Source: Gammaproteobacteria bacterium | GTDB lineage: Bacteria; Pseudomonadota; Gammaproteobacteria; Xanthomonadales; Xanthomonadaceae | Reading direction: 5' to 3' | NCBI GenBank assembly: GCA_025360985.1 | Contig: JANYBA010000029.1 | Coordinates: forward strand, 1-16,106 | DNA: 16,106 nucleotides | Shown here: piece by piece, positions 1 to 6,957 of the stretch | Layout of the letters: every line of letters begins with the position of its first letter | Position numbering within the stretch: the stretch's first letter is position 1 | The notes under the pieces: generated by a model | The model's input: only the letters and a program-made list of their open reading frames with translations | Databases searched by the model: none | Told to the model about the DNA's origin: nothing | Translations under genes and position numbers: made by a program

Positions 1-479
1 TGGCTGAGGATGTCGCGCACGGTCAAGCTTTGGGTATCCTGCAGATCGGCAAGCTTGAATGCCGGCAGTTGCTCGGCGATGCGGATGTCCCAGCGCAGCG
101 ATCCATCTTCCACCAGCAATCCGGCGAGCGTCCCGGCAAAACCCTTCGACAGCGACGCCAGCCGGAACACGGTGTCGGTGGTGACCGGATCCTTGCCACC
201 GGCGGCGGTGACGCCATAGCCGCGCATCGTCACCACCTTGCCGTCCTGGACGATCGCCAGCGCCAGCCCCGGCAGGTGCTTTTGCGCGACGAGTTCGCCG
301 GCGAGGCGCTCGACCTCGCGCGCGCTTGCGCTGACATCCGGGCGCGGCGGACGCGCCGGCGCCACTGCGGCGGCGCTATCCCAGACCGGGAACGCCGACG
401 CCAGCGCCAGCGCGAACAGCATGACCATCGTGACTTTCTTGTGGGTCATCGCCAACGTATGCTTGCCGTGGTGGGCCAT
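1..479 (-). CDS. Beta-lactamase-family serine hydrolase, N-terminal part (cut by window edge)
   Basis: About 159 N-terminal residues are visible and the gene runs off the left edge. After a basic start there is a hydrophobic stretch (MVMLFALALASAFPVW) that looks like a secretion signal, so the enzyme is probably periplasmic or membrane-anchored. The mature part has 'KHLPGLALAIVQDGKVV' followed by a 'RGYG' turn and then 'VFRLASLSKGF'. This is the usual opening of the class C beta-lactamase/esterase/D-Ala-D-Ala peptidase fold, and SLSK supplies the SxxK nucleophile and lysine. The substrate cannot be told from this part; many members are peptidases or esterases rather than antibiotic-degrading enzymes. 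Two in-frame ATGs are possible, at 479 and 449, and neither has a clear ribosome-binding site. It is divergent from the lemA gene, with about 45 bases between them. Confidence 0.8.
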   Translation of the reverse strand, partial: MAHHGKHTLAMTHKKVTMVMLFALALASAFPVWDSAAAVAPARPPRPDVSASAREVERLAGELVAQKHLPGLALAIVQDGKVVTMRGYGVTAAGGKDPVTTDTVFRLASLSKGFAGTLAGLLVEDGSLRWDIRIAEQLPAFKLADLQDTQSLTVRDILS

Positions 480-523
480 TCTAGCGTGCGCTTTCGCGTG
501 CCGGCCTGAACAAGGAGCTACTC

Positions 524-1111
524 ATGTTCGCTGTCCTGGTGTTGCTCGCCCTGATCGTCGTCGCCGGCCTGTGGGCCGTCGGCATCTACAACGGCCTGGT
601 CACCGGTCGCAACGGCTACAAGAACGCCTTCGCCCAGATCGACGTGCAGCTCACCCGCCGTTACGACCTGATCCCGAACCTGGTCGAGGTCGCGAAGAAG
701 TACATGGCGCACGAGCGCGAGACGCTCGAGGCGGTGACCCGCGCGCGCGCCGCCGCCGTCAGCGGCCTCGCCGCGGCCAAGGCCAGCCCGGGCGACGCGG
801 CGGCGATGCAGCAGCTGTCGGCGGCCGAACAGGGCCTGGGCGGCGCGCTGAGCCGCCTGATGGTGGTCAGCGAGCAGTATCCGGACCTGAAGGCCAACCA
901 GAACATGATGCAGTTGTCCGAGGAACTGACCTCGACCGAGAACCGCATCGCCTTCGCCCGCCAGGCGTTCAACGACGCGGTCATGTCGTTCAACAACCGC
1001 CGGGAAGTGTTCCCCTCCAACATCTTCGCCGGCATGTTCGGCTTCGTTGCTGCCGCCCTGCTCGAAATCACCGAGCCGGCCAAGCGCGAAGCGCCGAAGG
1101 TCGCGTTCTGA
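524..1111 (+). CDS. lemA: LemA family membrane protein
   Basis: A 195-residue protein with a single N-terminal membrane anchor (about residues 2-20, rich in Val/Leu/Ala) followed by 'YNGLVTGRNGYKNAFAQIDVQ' and 'RRYDLIPNLVEVAKKYM'. These are hallmark segments of the LemA family, whose soluble part is a long antiparallel helical bundle. Length is normal for the family. The biochemical role of LemA proteins is not settled; they are often encoded next to membrane-bound M48 peptidases, as here, so a partnership in envelope quality control is an inference from context. The start is well supported by AAGGAG at 512-517, six bases before ATG. The stop overlaps the presumed start of the next gene by four bases, which implies translational coupling. 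Confidence 0.93.
   Translation: MFAVLVLLALIVVAGLWAVGIYNGLVTGRNGYKNAFAQIDVQLTRRYDLIPNLVEVAKKYMAHERETLEAVTRARAAAVSGLAAAKASPGDAAAMQQLSAAEQGLGGALSRLMVVSEQYPDLKANQNMMQLSEELTSTENRIAFARQAFNDAVMSFNNRREVFPSNIFAGMFGFVAAALLEITEPAKREAPKVAF
1096..1110 (+). promoter_or_regulatory. Ribosome-binding site and CTG start of the M48 gene
   Basis: GAAGG at 1096-1100 lies seven bases before CTG at 1108-1110. The CTG forms a CTGA overlap with the lemA stop and is in frame with the M48 peptidase. The first codons then read (M)NFFERQ and lead into a basic segment and a membrane helix. The next ATG in frame (1321) would remove two membrane segments, and GTG at 1180 would cut into the first one. CTG is therefore the most likely start, although a point change from ATG or a sequencing error would look the same. 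Confidence 0.6.
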
Positions 1112-3033
1112 ATTTCTTCGAACGCCAGGACGTCGCCAGGCGCCATAGCAAGCGCCTCGTCGTCCTGTTCGCGCTGGCGGTGCTGGCGATCGTCGCGGCC
1201 GTCGACCTGGTCTTCCTGGCCGCTTTCGGCGGTCGCGGCGACGGCGGCAGCGGGCTCGGCGCCGTCGTCGCCGGCACCGTGCTCAGCCTGGGGGTGATCG
1301 GCTGCGCCAGCCTGTTCCGGATGGCGACGCTGCGCAGCGGCGGCGCGGCGGTGGCGCAACAGTTCGGCGCCACGCCGGTGCCGGAGGACACCACCGACCT
1401 CAACCTCCGGCGCCTGCGCAACGTCATCGAGGAAATCGCCATCGCCTCGGGCGTACCGGTGCCGCAGATCTTCGTGCTCGACGAAGAGCCGGCCATCAAC
1501 GCCTTCGCCGCCGGCTATTCGCCCAGCGACGCCGCCATCACCGTCACCCGCGGCGCGCTCGACCGGCTCAACCGCGACGAACTCCAGGGCGTGATCGCCC
1601 ACGAGTACAGCCACATCCTCAATGGCGACATGCGCCTGAACATCCGCCTGATCGGCTTGCTGTTCGGAATCCTGGTGCTGGCCATCATCGGCCGCAAGAT
1701 CCTGCAGACCAGCCGCCTTGGCCGCTCCCGCGACAACGGGCCGATCATCGCCGTCGCCTTCGGCCTGCTGGTGATCGGCTACGTCGGCCTGTTCTTTGGC
1801 CGCCTGATCAAGGCCGGTGTCAGCCGCCAACGCGAATACTTGGCCGATGCCTCGGCGGTGCAGTTCACGCGCCAGACCACCGGCCTGGCCGGCGCGCTGA
1901 AGAAGCTGGCCGGCCTCGCCGACGGCTCCAAGCTGCGCGCGACCGATGCCGAGGAAGTCAGCCACATGCTGTTCGGCGACGGCGTCGGCTATTCGGCCCT
2001 GATGGCCACGCACCCGCCCCTGCTCGACCGCATCCACGCGCTCGAACCCTCGTTCAAGGCGCCGGCGCTGGACGAGCTGAAAGCGCGCTGGGCCCTGCAT
2101 CCGCCGGTCGGCGCCGACGAGGACATCGCGCTTGGCTTCACCACCGCCGCGCCGACGACGCTGCCCACGGCCGGCGGCAGGATCGACATCACGCCGCCCG
2201 GCGTGATCGCCCAGGTGGCGACGCCGCAGTCCGACGACTACCGCCGGGCCGGCGGCATCCAGGATGCGATCCCGGAAGTCTTCGACCGCGCCGCGCGCCA
2301 CCACGAAGACGTGGTTTCGATGCTGCTGGGATTGCTGCACGCGCCGGCCGGGCCGGTGCGCGAGCGCCAGCAATACGAGTTGCAGGCGCGGATGGGCGCG
2401 CGCGTCTCGCAGCAGGCGCTCGATTACGCCGATCGCCTGGCCGACCTCAACCCGATGCTGCGCCTGCCACTGGCGTCGCTGGCCTTTCCGCTGCTGCGTC
2501 GACGGCCGCGCCCGCAATTGCAGCAGTTCATGGACACCGTCTACGCCCTGGTGCACGCCGACGGCGAAGTCGACCTGTTCGAGTATTGCCTGGGCCGGCT
2601 GCTGCACACGCAGGTGTCCGAGGCCCTGGATCCCTCGCGCGCCTGGGTGGCGGGCAACAAGCGCCTGAAAGACGCAACCGCGCCGGTCGTCACCTTGCTC
2701 GCGGTGGTCGCGCAGGCCGGCCACGACAATCCGGCCGACGCCACGCGCGCCTACCTGGCCGGGCTCGCTCGGGTGTTCCCGCGGCTCAACGCCCCGTACG
2801 CGCCGCCGGCGGACCGGCAAGCGGCGCTGGAAGCCGCTTGGCCGATGCTCGACGCCCTCGAGCCGATGGCCAAGGAATTGCTGATCGAAGGCGTGGTCGC
2901 AGCGATCAGCCACGACGGCCGCGTCACGGTGGCCGAGGCCGAGCTGCTGCGCACGGTCTGCGCGTCCCTGCATTGCCCCTTGCCGCCGATGCTCGAGCAA
3001 GCCGAAGGCACGAAGGCCGCGCCGGAGCTCTAG
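1108..3033 (+). CDS. M48 family membrane metallopeptidase with C-terminal TerB-like extension
   Basis: 641 residues if read from CTG. Two membrane helices near residues 14-36 and 45-70 precede the catalytic domain. HEYSH at 165-169 is the HExxH zinc site, and E243 in 'REYLADASA' is the expected third ligand. Two more membrane segments lie between them (about 180-200 and 210-228). The core ends near 'HPPLLDRIHALEP', as in HtpX-type M48 peptidases that cleave membrane or misfolded envelope proteins. Unlike HtpX (about 290 residues), this protein carries some 330 further residues. That tail contains two acidic DG-containing helical segments, 'VHADGEVDLFEY' (about 482) and 'SHDGRVTVAEAELL' (about 601), which resemble TerB-like domains; that assignment is by eye. 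It is translationally coupled to lemA. It ends ten bases from the convergent GMC oxidoreductase gene with no visible terminator. Confidence 0.9.
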   Translation: MNFFERQDVARRHSKRLVVLFALAVLAIVAAVDLVFLAAFGGRGDGGSGLGAVVAGTVLSLGVIGCASLFRMATLRSGGAAVAQQFGATPVPEDTTDLNLRRLRNVIEEIAIASGVPVPQIFVLDEEPAINAFAAGYSPSDAAITVTRGALDRLNRDELQGVIAHEYSHILNGDMRLNIRLIGLLFGILVLAIIGRKILQTSRLGRSRDNGPIIAVAFGLLVIGYVGLFFGRLIKAGVSRQREYLADASAVQFTRQTTGLAGALKKLAGLADGSKLRATDAEEVSHMLFGDGVGYSALMATHPPLLDRIHALEPSFKAPALDELKARWALHPPVGADEDIALGFTTAAPTTLPTAGGRIDITPPGVIAQVATPQSDDYRRAGGIQDAIPEVFDRAARHHEDVVSMLLGLLHAPAGPVRERQQYELQARMGARVSQQALDYADRLADLNPMLRLPLASLAFPLLRRRPRPQLQQFMDTVYALVHADGEVDLFEYCLGRLLHTQVSEALDPSRAWVAGNKRLKDATAPVVTLLAVVAQAGHDNPADATRAYLAGLARVFPRLNAPYAPPADRQAALEAAWPMLDALEPMAKELLIEGVVAAISHDGRVTVAEAELLRTVCASLHCPLPPMLEQAEGTKAAPEL

Positions 3034-3043
3034 CGCCCGCGAA

Positions 3044-4630
3044 TCAGGACTTGCCGCGGATCAGGTCGGCGGCGCGTTCGGCGATCATGATGGTCGGGGC
3101 ATTGGTATTGCCACCGACCAACTTGGGCATCACCGAGGCATCGACGACGCGCAGGCCGGTGACGCCGCGCACGCGCAGTTGCGGATCGAGCACGGCGCTG
3201 CGGTCGTCGTCGGCGCCCATCCGGCAAGTGCCGACCGGGTGGTAGATCGATTCGGCCTTGCGCCGGATGAAGTCGACGATCGCCGCTTCGCCCTGCACCT
3301 GTTCGCCCGGGAACAACTCCTTGCCGCGGAACGGCGCGAACGCCGGTTGCGCCAGGATCTCGCGCGACAGGCGCACGCATTCGGCCATCATCTTCAGGTC
3401 GCGGCCTTCGGAGTCACCGAGATAGCCGGCTTCGATTCGGACCTTGTCGGCGGGATTGGCGCTGGCCAGCCAGACGCGGCCGCGGCTGCGCGGACGCAGG
3501 TAGCAGGCGTGCAGGGTGTAGCCGTCGCCGGGCAGGCGGTGGCGACCGTGGTCGTCGAGTTGCGCCGGCACGAAATGGAACTGGATGTCCGGGCGATCGT
3601 CCTCGGCGAAACGCGAGCGCAGGAAACCGCCGGTCTCGGCGATGTTGCTGGTGCCGGGACCCTTGTGCCGGAGGTAGTACTCCAGCGCGACCCGGACGTC
3701 GCTGATCCGGTCGTAGGTCACCCGTTGCGTGCAAGCCTGGATGGCGCAGATGTCGAGATGATCCTGCAGGTTGCCGCCGACGCCGGGCGAATCCACCAGC
3801 ACTTCGATGCCGTGCTGGCGCAGGTGGGCCGATGGGCCGATGCCCGAAAGCATCAATAGCTGCGGTGAATTGATCGCGCCGCCGCAGAGCAGGACCTCGC
3901 GTCGGGCGACTTCGCAATAGCCCTTGCCGTGCACCGAATAAACCACGCCGGTGGCGTGGCCGTCCTCGAACACCACGCGTTGCGCCAGCGCCTTGGTGAT
4001 CACCTTCAAGTTCTTGCGTCCCCGCGCCGGCTTGAGGTATGCCGTCGCCGCCGAGCTGCGCGCGCCGTTGCGGGTGGTGGTCTGGTACCAGCCGAAACCA
4101 TCCTGGGATTCGCCGTTGAAATCGTCGGTCAGCGGGTGGCCGGCCTGGTGCGCCGCCTCGATGAACACCGGCGACAGCGGATTCTGGTAGACCGGATCGG
4201 ACACGCCGAGCGGACCATCGCCGCCGTGCAGGCGGCTGGCGCCGCGGGCATTGCCTTCGGCGCGCTTGAAGTAGGGCAGCACGTTGTCCCAGTACCAGCC
4301 GCGCGCGCCGAGGTCGTCCCACTCGTCGTAATCGCGGGCATTGCCGCGGATGTAGCACATGGCATTGATCGAACTCGATCCGCCGAGCACCTTGCCGCGC
4401 GGCCACCACAGGCTGCGGTTGCCCAGGCTCGCCTGCGGCGCGGTGTTGTAGTTCCAATTGACGCCCTTTTGCCCGACCAGCTTGGCCAGGCCGGCCGGCA
4501 TGTGCACGAAAGGATGCCAGTCGGACGGGCCGGCCTCGAGCAGCAGCACGCGCACATCCGGGTCTTCACTGAGCCGATTGGCCAGCACGCATCCGGCCGA
4601 TCCGGCGCCCACGATGATGTAGTCGTACAC
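3044..4630 (-). CDS. GMC family FAD-dependent oxidoreductase (choline/alcohol dehydrogenase-like)
   Basis: 528 residues from a GTG start. The N-terminus 'YDYIIVGAGSAGCVLANRL' is the FAD-binding Rossmann motif, with E at the end of the second strand ('LLLEAG'). 'KVLGGSSSINAM' is the GMC signature 1, and 'GAINSPQLLMLSGIGP' is signature 2. Near the C-terminus 'YHPVGTCRMG' gives the catalytic histidine (about 464), and 'GGNTNAPT' gives the second active-site residue (about 508-510). The family oxidises primary alcohols or choline using FAD; the substrate is not determined by sequence. The closest general types are AlkJ/BetA-like alcohol and choline dehydrogenases, and no betaine-synthesis partner is adjacent. 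GTG at 4630 was preferred because the Rossmann strand begins directly after it; a TTG at 4672 would add 14 residues. Divergent from the transporter gene with a 100-base gap in which no convincing promoter was found. Confidence 0.92.
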   Translation of the reverse strand: MYDYIIVGAGSAGCVLANRLSEDPDVRVLLLEAGPSDWHPFVHMPAGLAKLVGQKGVNWNYNTAPQASLGNRSLWWPRGKVLGGSSSINAMCYIRGNARDYDEWDDLGARGWYWDNVLPYFKRAEGNARGASRLHGGDGPLGVSDPVYQNPLSPVFIEAAHQAGHPLTDDFNGESQDGFGWYQTTTRNGARSSAATAYLKPARGRKNLKVITKALAQRVVFEDGHATGVVYSVHGKGYCEVARREVLLCGGAINSPQLLMLSGIGPSAHLRQHGIEVLVDSPGVGGNLQDHLDICAIQACTQRVTYDRISDVRVALEYYLRHKGPGTSNIAETGGFLRSRFAEDDRPDIQFHFVPAQLDDHGRHRLPGDGYTLHACYLRPRSRGRVWLASANPADKVRIEAGYLGDSEGRDLKMMAECVRLSREILAQPAFAPFRGKELFPGEQVQGEAAIVDFIRRKAESIYHPVGTCRMGADDDRSAVLDPQLRVRGVTGLRVVDASVMPKLVGGNTNAPTIMIAERAADLIRGKS

Positions 4631-4730
4631 AGGCCTGTCTTCTTTCGGTAATGCGGCGAGGCTAGGCGTCAAGTCTAGAGCAAATACTCGATGCGACCGC
4701 CCGCTGCGCTAAGCTGCGCGGCAAAGCGTG

Positions 4731-6038
4731 ATGGAAACGACAAAGATGACTGAACGCCCGGCGTTGGCGGTTTCGTTCCTGCAGTTCTTCTGCATCCTCG
4801 CCGCCTACTACGTCATCCGGCCGGTGCGCGACCAGTTCAGCGCCGCCGTCGGCTCGGCCAACCTGCTGGTGTTCTGGACCGCGACCCTGGTGGTGATGCT
4901 GCTGCTCACGCCGGTGTTCGGGGCGCTGGTGGCGCGCTTCCGGCGCGAGCAGTTCATCCCGGCGATCTATGGGTTCTTCGTGCTCTGCCTGCTCGGCTTC
5001 ATGCCCTTGTTCGCCGGCGCGAGCGGCGACGGCGCCATCGTGGCCGCGGGCGCGGTCGTGAATTCGCTTGATCCGATGCTGTTCGGCACGGTGTTCTACG
5101 TCTGGGTCAGCGTCTTCAACCTGTTCGTGGTCTCGGTGTTCTGGAGCTTCATGGCCGACCTGTTCGACGGCGGCCAGGCCAGGCGATTTTTCCCGGTCAT
5201 CGCCTTGGGCGGAACCGCCGGCGCGATTGCCGGACCTCTGGCAACCGGCGCGCTGGTGGAACGGATCGGCATCACGCCGTTGCTCGCCGTGTCCGCTTTC
5301 CTGCTGACGATCGCGATTGGCTGCACCCTGTGGTTGTCGGCCTGGGCGCGGCGCCATGGAACACTCGCCGCCGCGCGCCAGGGCGAGGCCATCGGCGGCG
5401 GCTGGCTGGCCGGCATCCGGCAGGTCGCGATCTCGCCGTTCCTGCGCAAGATGGCGCTGCTGATGCTGCTCGGCGATGCCGTCGGCACCGTCGCCTACGC
5501 CCTGGTCGCCGACCACGTGCAGCAGGCCACGTCCGACCGCGACGCGCGCACCGCCCTGTATGCCCACCTCGACCTGGTGACCAACACTTTGCAGGTACTG
5601 CTGCAGCTTTTCGTCACGCGCTGGCTCCTGCAGCGCAAGGGCGCCGGCGCGACCCTGGTCGCCGCCAGCGTCGTCAACGTGGCGGTGCTGGTGGCCGCTG
5701 CCGTGGTCGGCGGGCCGGCGATCCTGGCCGTGCTGGTGCTGACCCGCGGCATGGCCTACGGCGTGGTCAAGCCGGCGCAGGATGCGCTGTACACGCAGGT
5801 CTCGCGTGAGGATCGCTACAAGGGCAAGAACTTCATCGAGACCGCGGTCTGGCGCTTCGGCGACGTCAGCGTCGCCCTGGCGATGAAGGGCCTGGCGGCG
5901 ATCGGCATCGGCATGTCCGGATTGGCGCTGATTTCGGCGGGTGCGGCCGGGCTGGCGGGGCTGTTTGGCTGGCGCGCAGCCACCATGGTGGAACCTTTGC
6001 CTATTCCGGAACCCCAATCCGGTGCAGAGTCCCCATGA
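4731..6038 (+). CDS. Major-facilitator-type transporter, related to Npt/TLC nucleotide carriers
   Basis: About 435 residues with roughly twelve hydrophobic segments, so an inner-membrane transporter. The early 'AAYYVIRPVRDQF' and the central 'FNLFVVSVFWSFMADLF' followed by 'ARRFFPVIALGGTAGAIAGP' are typical of a bacterial MFS subgroup. That subgroup is often annotated as Npt1/Npt2-like (ATP/ADP-exchange-related) carriers. In free-living bacteria the transported substrate is unknown, so no substrate is given here. The start is uncertain: GTG 4728, ATG 4731 and ATG 4746 are all in frame, and none has a strong ribosome-binding site. The stop overlaps the start of the DUF5329 gene in an ATGA junction, so the two are probably co-translated. 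Confidence 0.82.
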   Translation: METTKMTERPALAVSFLQFFCILAAYYVIRPVRDQFSAAVGSANLLVFWTATLVVMLLLTPVFGALVARFRREQFIPAIYGFFVLCLLGFMPLFAGASGDGAIVAAGAVVNSLDPMLFGTVFYVWVSVFNLFVVSVFWSFMADLFDGGQARRFFPVIALGGTAGAIAGPLATGALVERIGITPLLAVSAFLLTIAIGCTLWLSAWARRHGTLAAARQGEAIGGGWLAGIRQVAISPFLRKMALLMLLGDAVGTVAYALVADHVQQATSDRDARTALYAHLDLVTNTLQVLLQLFVTRWLLQRKGAGATLVAASVVNVAVLVAAAVVGGPAILAVLVLTRGMAYGVVKPAQDALYTQVSREDRYKGKNFIETAVWRFGDVSVALAMKGLAAIGIGMSGLALISAGAAGLAGLFGWRAATMVEPLPIPEPQSGAESP

Positions 6039-6460
6039 AACCCATCCTCGCCACGATCATTGTCCTATCCGCACTGCTGGGTGCGGGTTCGGCATTTCCC
6101 GCCACCGCCCCGGCCAGCGTGTCGGCGACGACCGCGCCTTTCAGCGAGCAGCAGAAGATCGAAATCCTGCTTTCGTCGATCGGGCACCTGCAGGGCGCGG
6201 TGTTCATCCGCAACGGCAGCGAATACACCGCCGCGCAGGCGGTCGAGCACATCCGCTACAAATGGCAGCACGCCGGCGACCGGGTCAAGACGGCCGAAGA
6301 CTTCATCGTGCAATGCGCCACGAAGTCTTCGATGAGCGGCTTGCCTTATCGAATCCGCCTTGCCGACGGGACGACCATGGATTCGGCGGTGTTCCTGGAG
6401 CAACAGCTCAAGCGGATGCCGGCCGGACCGAGCTCAGCCACATCCGTATCTCGGCATTGA
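6035..6460 (+). CDS. DUF5329 family secreted protein
   Basis: 141 residues with a clear signal peptide (basic start, hydrophobic 'ILATIIVLSALLGAG', cleavage near residue 24). The mature part carries 'AVFIRNGSEYTAAQAVEHIRYKW', 'RVKTAEDFI' and 'SSMSGLPYRI', a pattern I recognise from DUF5329. This is a small periplasmic family of unknown function. It is coupled to the transporter by a four-base overlap, which hints at a shared role. The last 53 bases overlap the end of the convergent thioesterase-like gene, and the C-terminal tail after 'LEQQLKRM' looks unconserved (Pro/Ser/Ala-rich). Confidence 0.8.
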   Translation: MKPILATIIVLSALLGAGSAFPATAPASVSATTAPFSEQQKIEILLSSIGHLQGAVFIRNGSEYTAAQAVEHIRYKWQHAGDRVKTAEDFIVQCATKSSMSGLPYRIRLADGTTMDSAVFLEQQLKRMPAGPSSATSVSRH

Positions 6461-6884
6461 ACACGCGCTCGCCGGCCGGATCGAACACGTCCACGTTCAC
6501 CGGCAGCTCGTAGCCGGAACCGCTCGCCAGCAACGGAATTGTTGGCGTGGCGACGCCGCGCATCCGGCCCTTCGCTTTCTTCAGGTACTGCACGGTCATG
6601 CCCTTGGGGATCCAGCGCATGCCCTTGGGCAGGCTGGCGTCGGTCATCACGCCGGCGGTGAGTTCGGCCAGGTTGCACAGGGCGATCGCATGCACGGTGC
6701 CGATATGGTTGTGCACGCGCCGGCGGTCGGCGATCACCGCCTCGCAGCGGCCGTTCTCGAGCACCGTGAAGCGCGGCGAAATCGAGGCGAAGTAGGGCGC
6801 CTTCCAGCAGACCGCGCGCGAAAACAGCCAGGCACCGAAGGGCCAGCGCTTGAGTGTGTTGTAGAGGATCAGCAATTTGGTCAT
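6408..6884 (-). CDS. Hotdog-fold thioesterase-like protein (DUF4442-type)
   Basis: 158 residues. 'NHIGTVHAIALCNLAELTAGVM' matches the central helix and the N/H-containing motif of PaaI/DUF4442-type hotdog proteins. It is followed by the beta-strand region 'KGMTVQYLKKAKG'. Hotdog proteins of this kind hydrolyse acyl-CoA or bind acyl groups. Here it lies downstream of fadE on the same strand, which supports a role in fatty-acyl-CoA metabolism by inference. ATG at 6884 is preceded at six bases by a strong inverted repeat, and no clear Shine-Dalgarno sequence is visible. The 3' end runs 53 bases into the convergent DUF5329 gene. Confidence 0.8.
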   Translation of the reverse strand: MTKLLILYNTLKRWPFGAWLFSRAVCWKAPYFASISPRFTVLENGRCEAVIADRRRVHNHIGTVHAIALCNLAELTAGVMTDASLPKGMRWIPKGMTVQYLKKAKGRMRGVATPTIPLLASGSGYELPVNVDVFDPAGERVFNAEIRMWLSSVRPASA

Positions 6885-6890
6885 GTTCTT

Positions 6891-6949
6891 GTGGGAGGGG
6901 CTTCAGCCCCGATCCGGGTGGCCGCAGTCGGGGCTGAAGCCCCTCCCAC
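6891..6949. repeat. REP-type inverted repeat (two facing units)
   Basis: A perfect 22-base inverted repeat: the left arm at 6891-6912 begins GTGGGAGGGGCTTC and the right arm at 6928-6949 ends GAAGCCCCTCCCAC, with 15 bases between them. Each arm is itself palindromic (GGGGCT-TC-AGCCCC). This is the structure of REP elements mobilised by RAYT transposases in Pseudomonas and Xanthomonadales, here as a facing pair (BIME-like). It fills almost all of the 73-base gap between fadE and the thioesterase-like gene. It could act as an mRNA stabiliser or attenuator within that operon. Confidence 0.88.
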
Positions 6950-6957
6950 AGTCCGGC

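Noticed and set aside
661..3000. 779-codon open frame on the minus strand opposite lemA and the M48 gene
   Set aside because: Arg/Gln/Ala/His-rich low-complexity translation without motifs; it is the GC-driven shadow of two genes with clear family signatures.
4631..4730. Promoters for the divergent oxidoreductase and transporter genes
   Set aside because: A TTGACG is present on the minus strand, but no -10 at acceptable spacing was found; nothing convincing on the plus strand.
4662..6017. 451-codon minus-strand open frame opposite the transporter
   Set aside because: His/Gln/Arg-rich translation typical of an antisense frame of a membrane protein gene.
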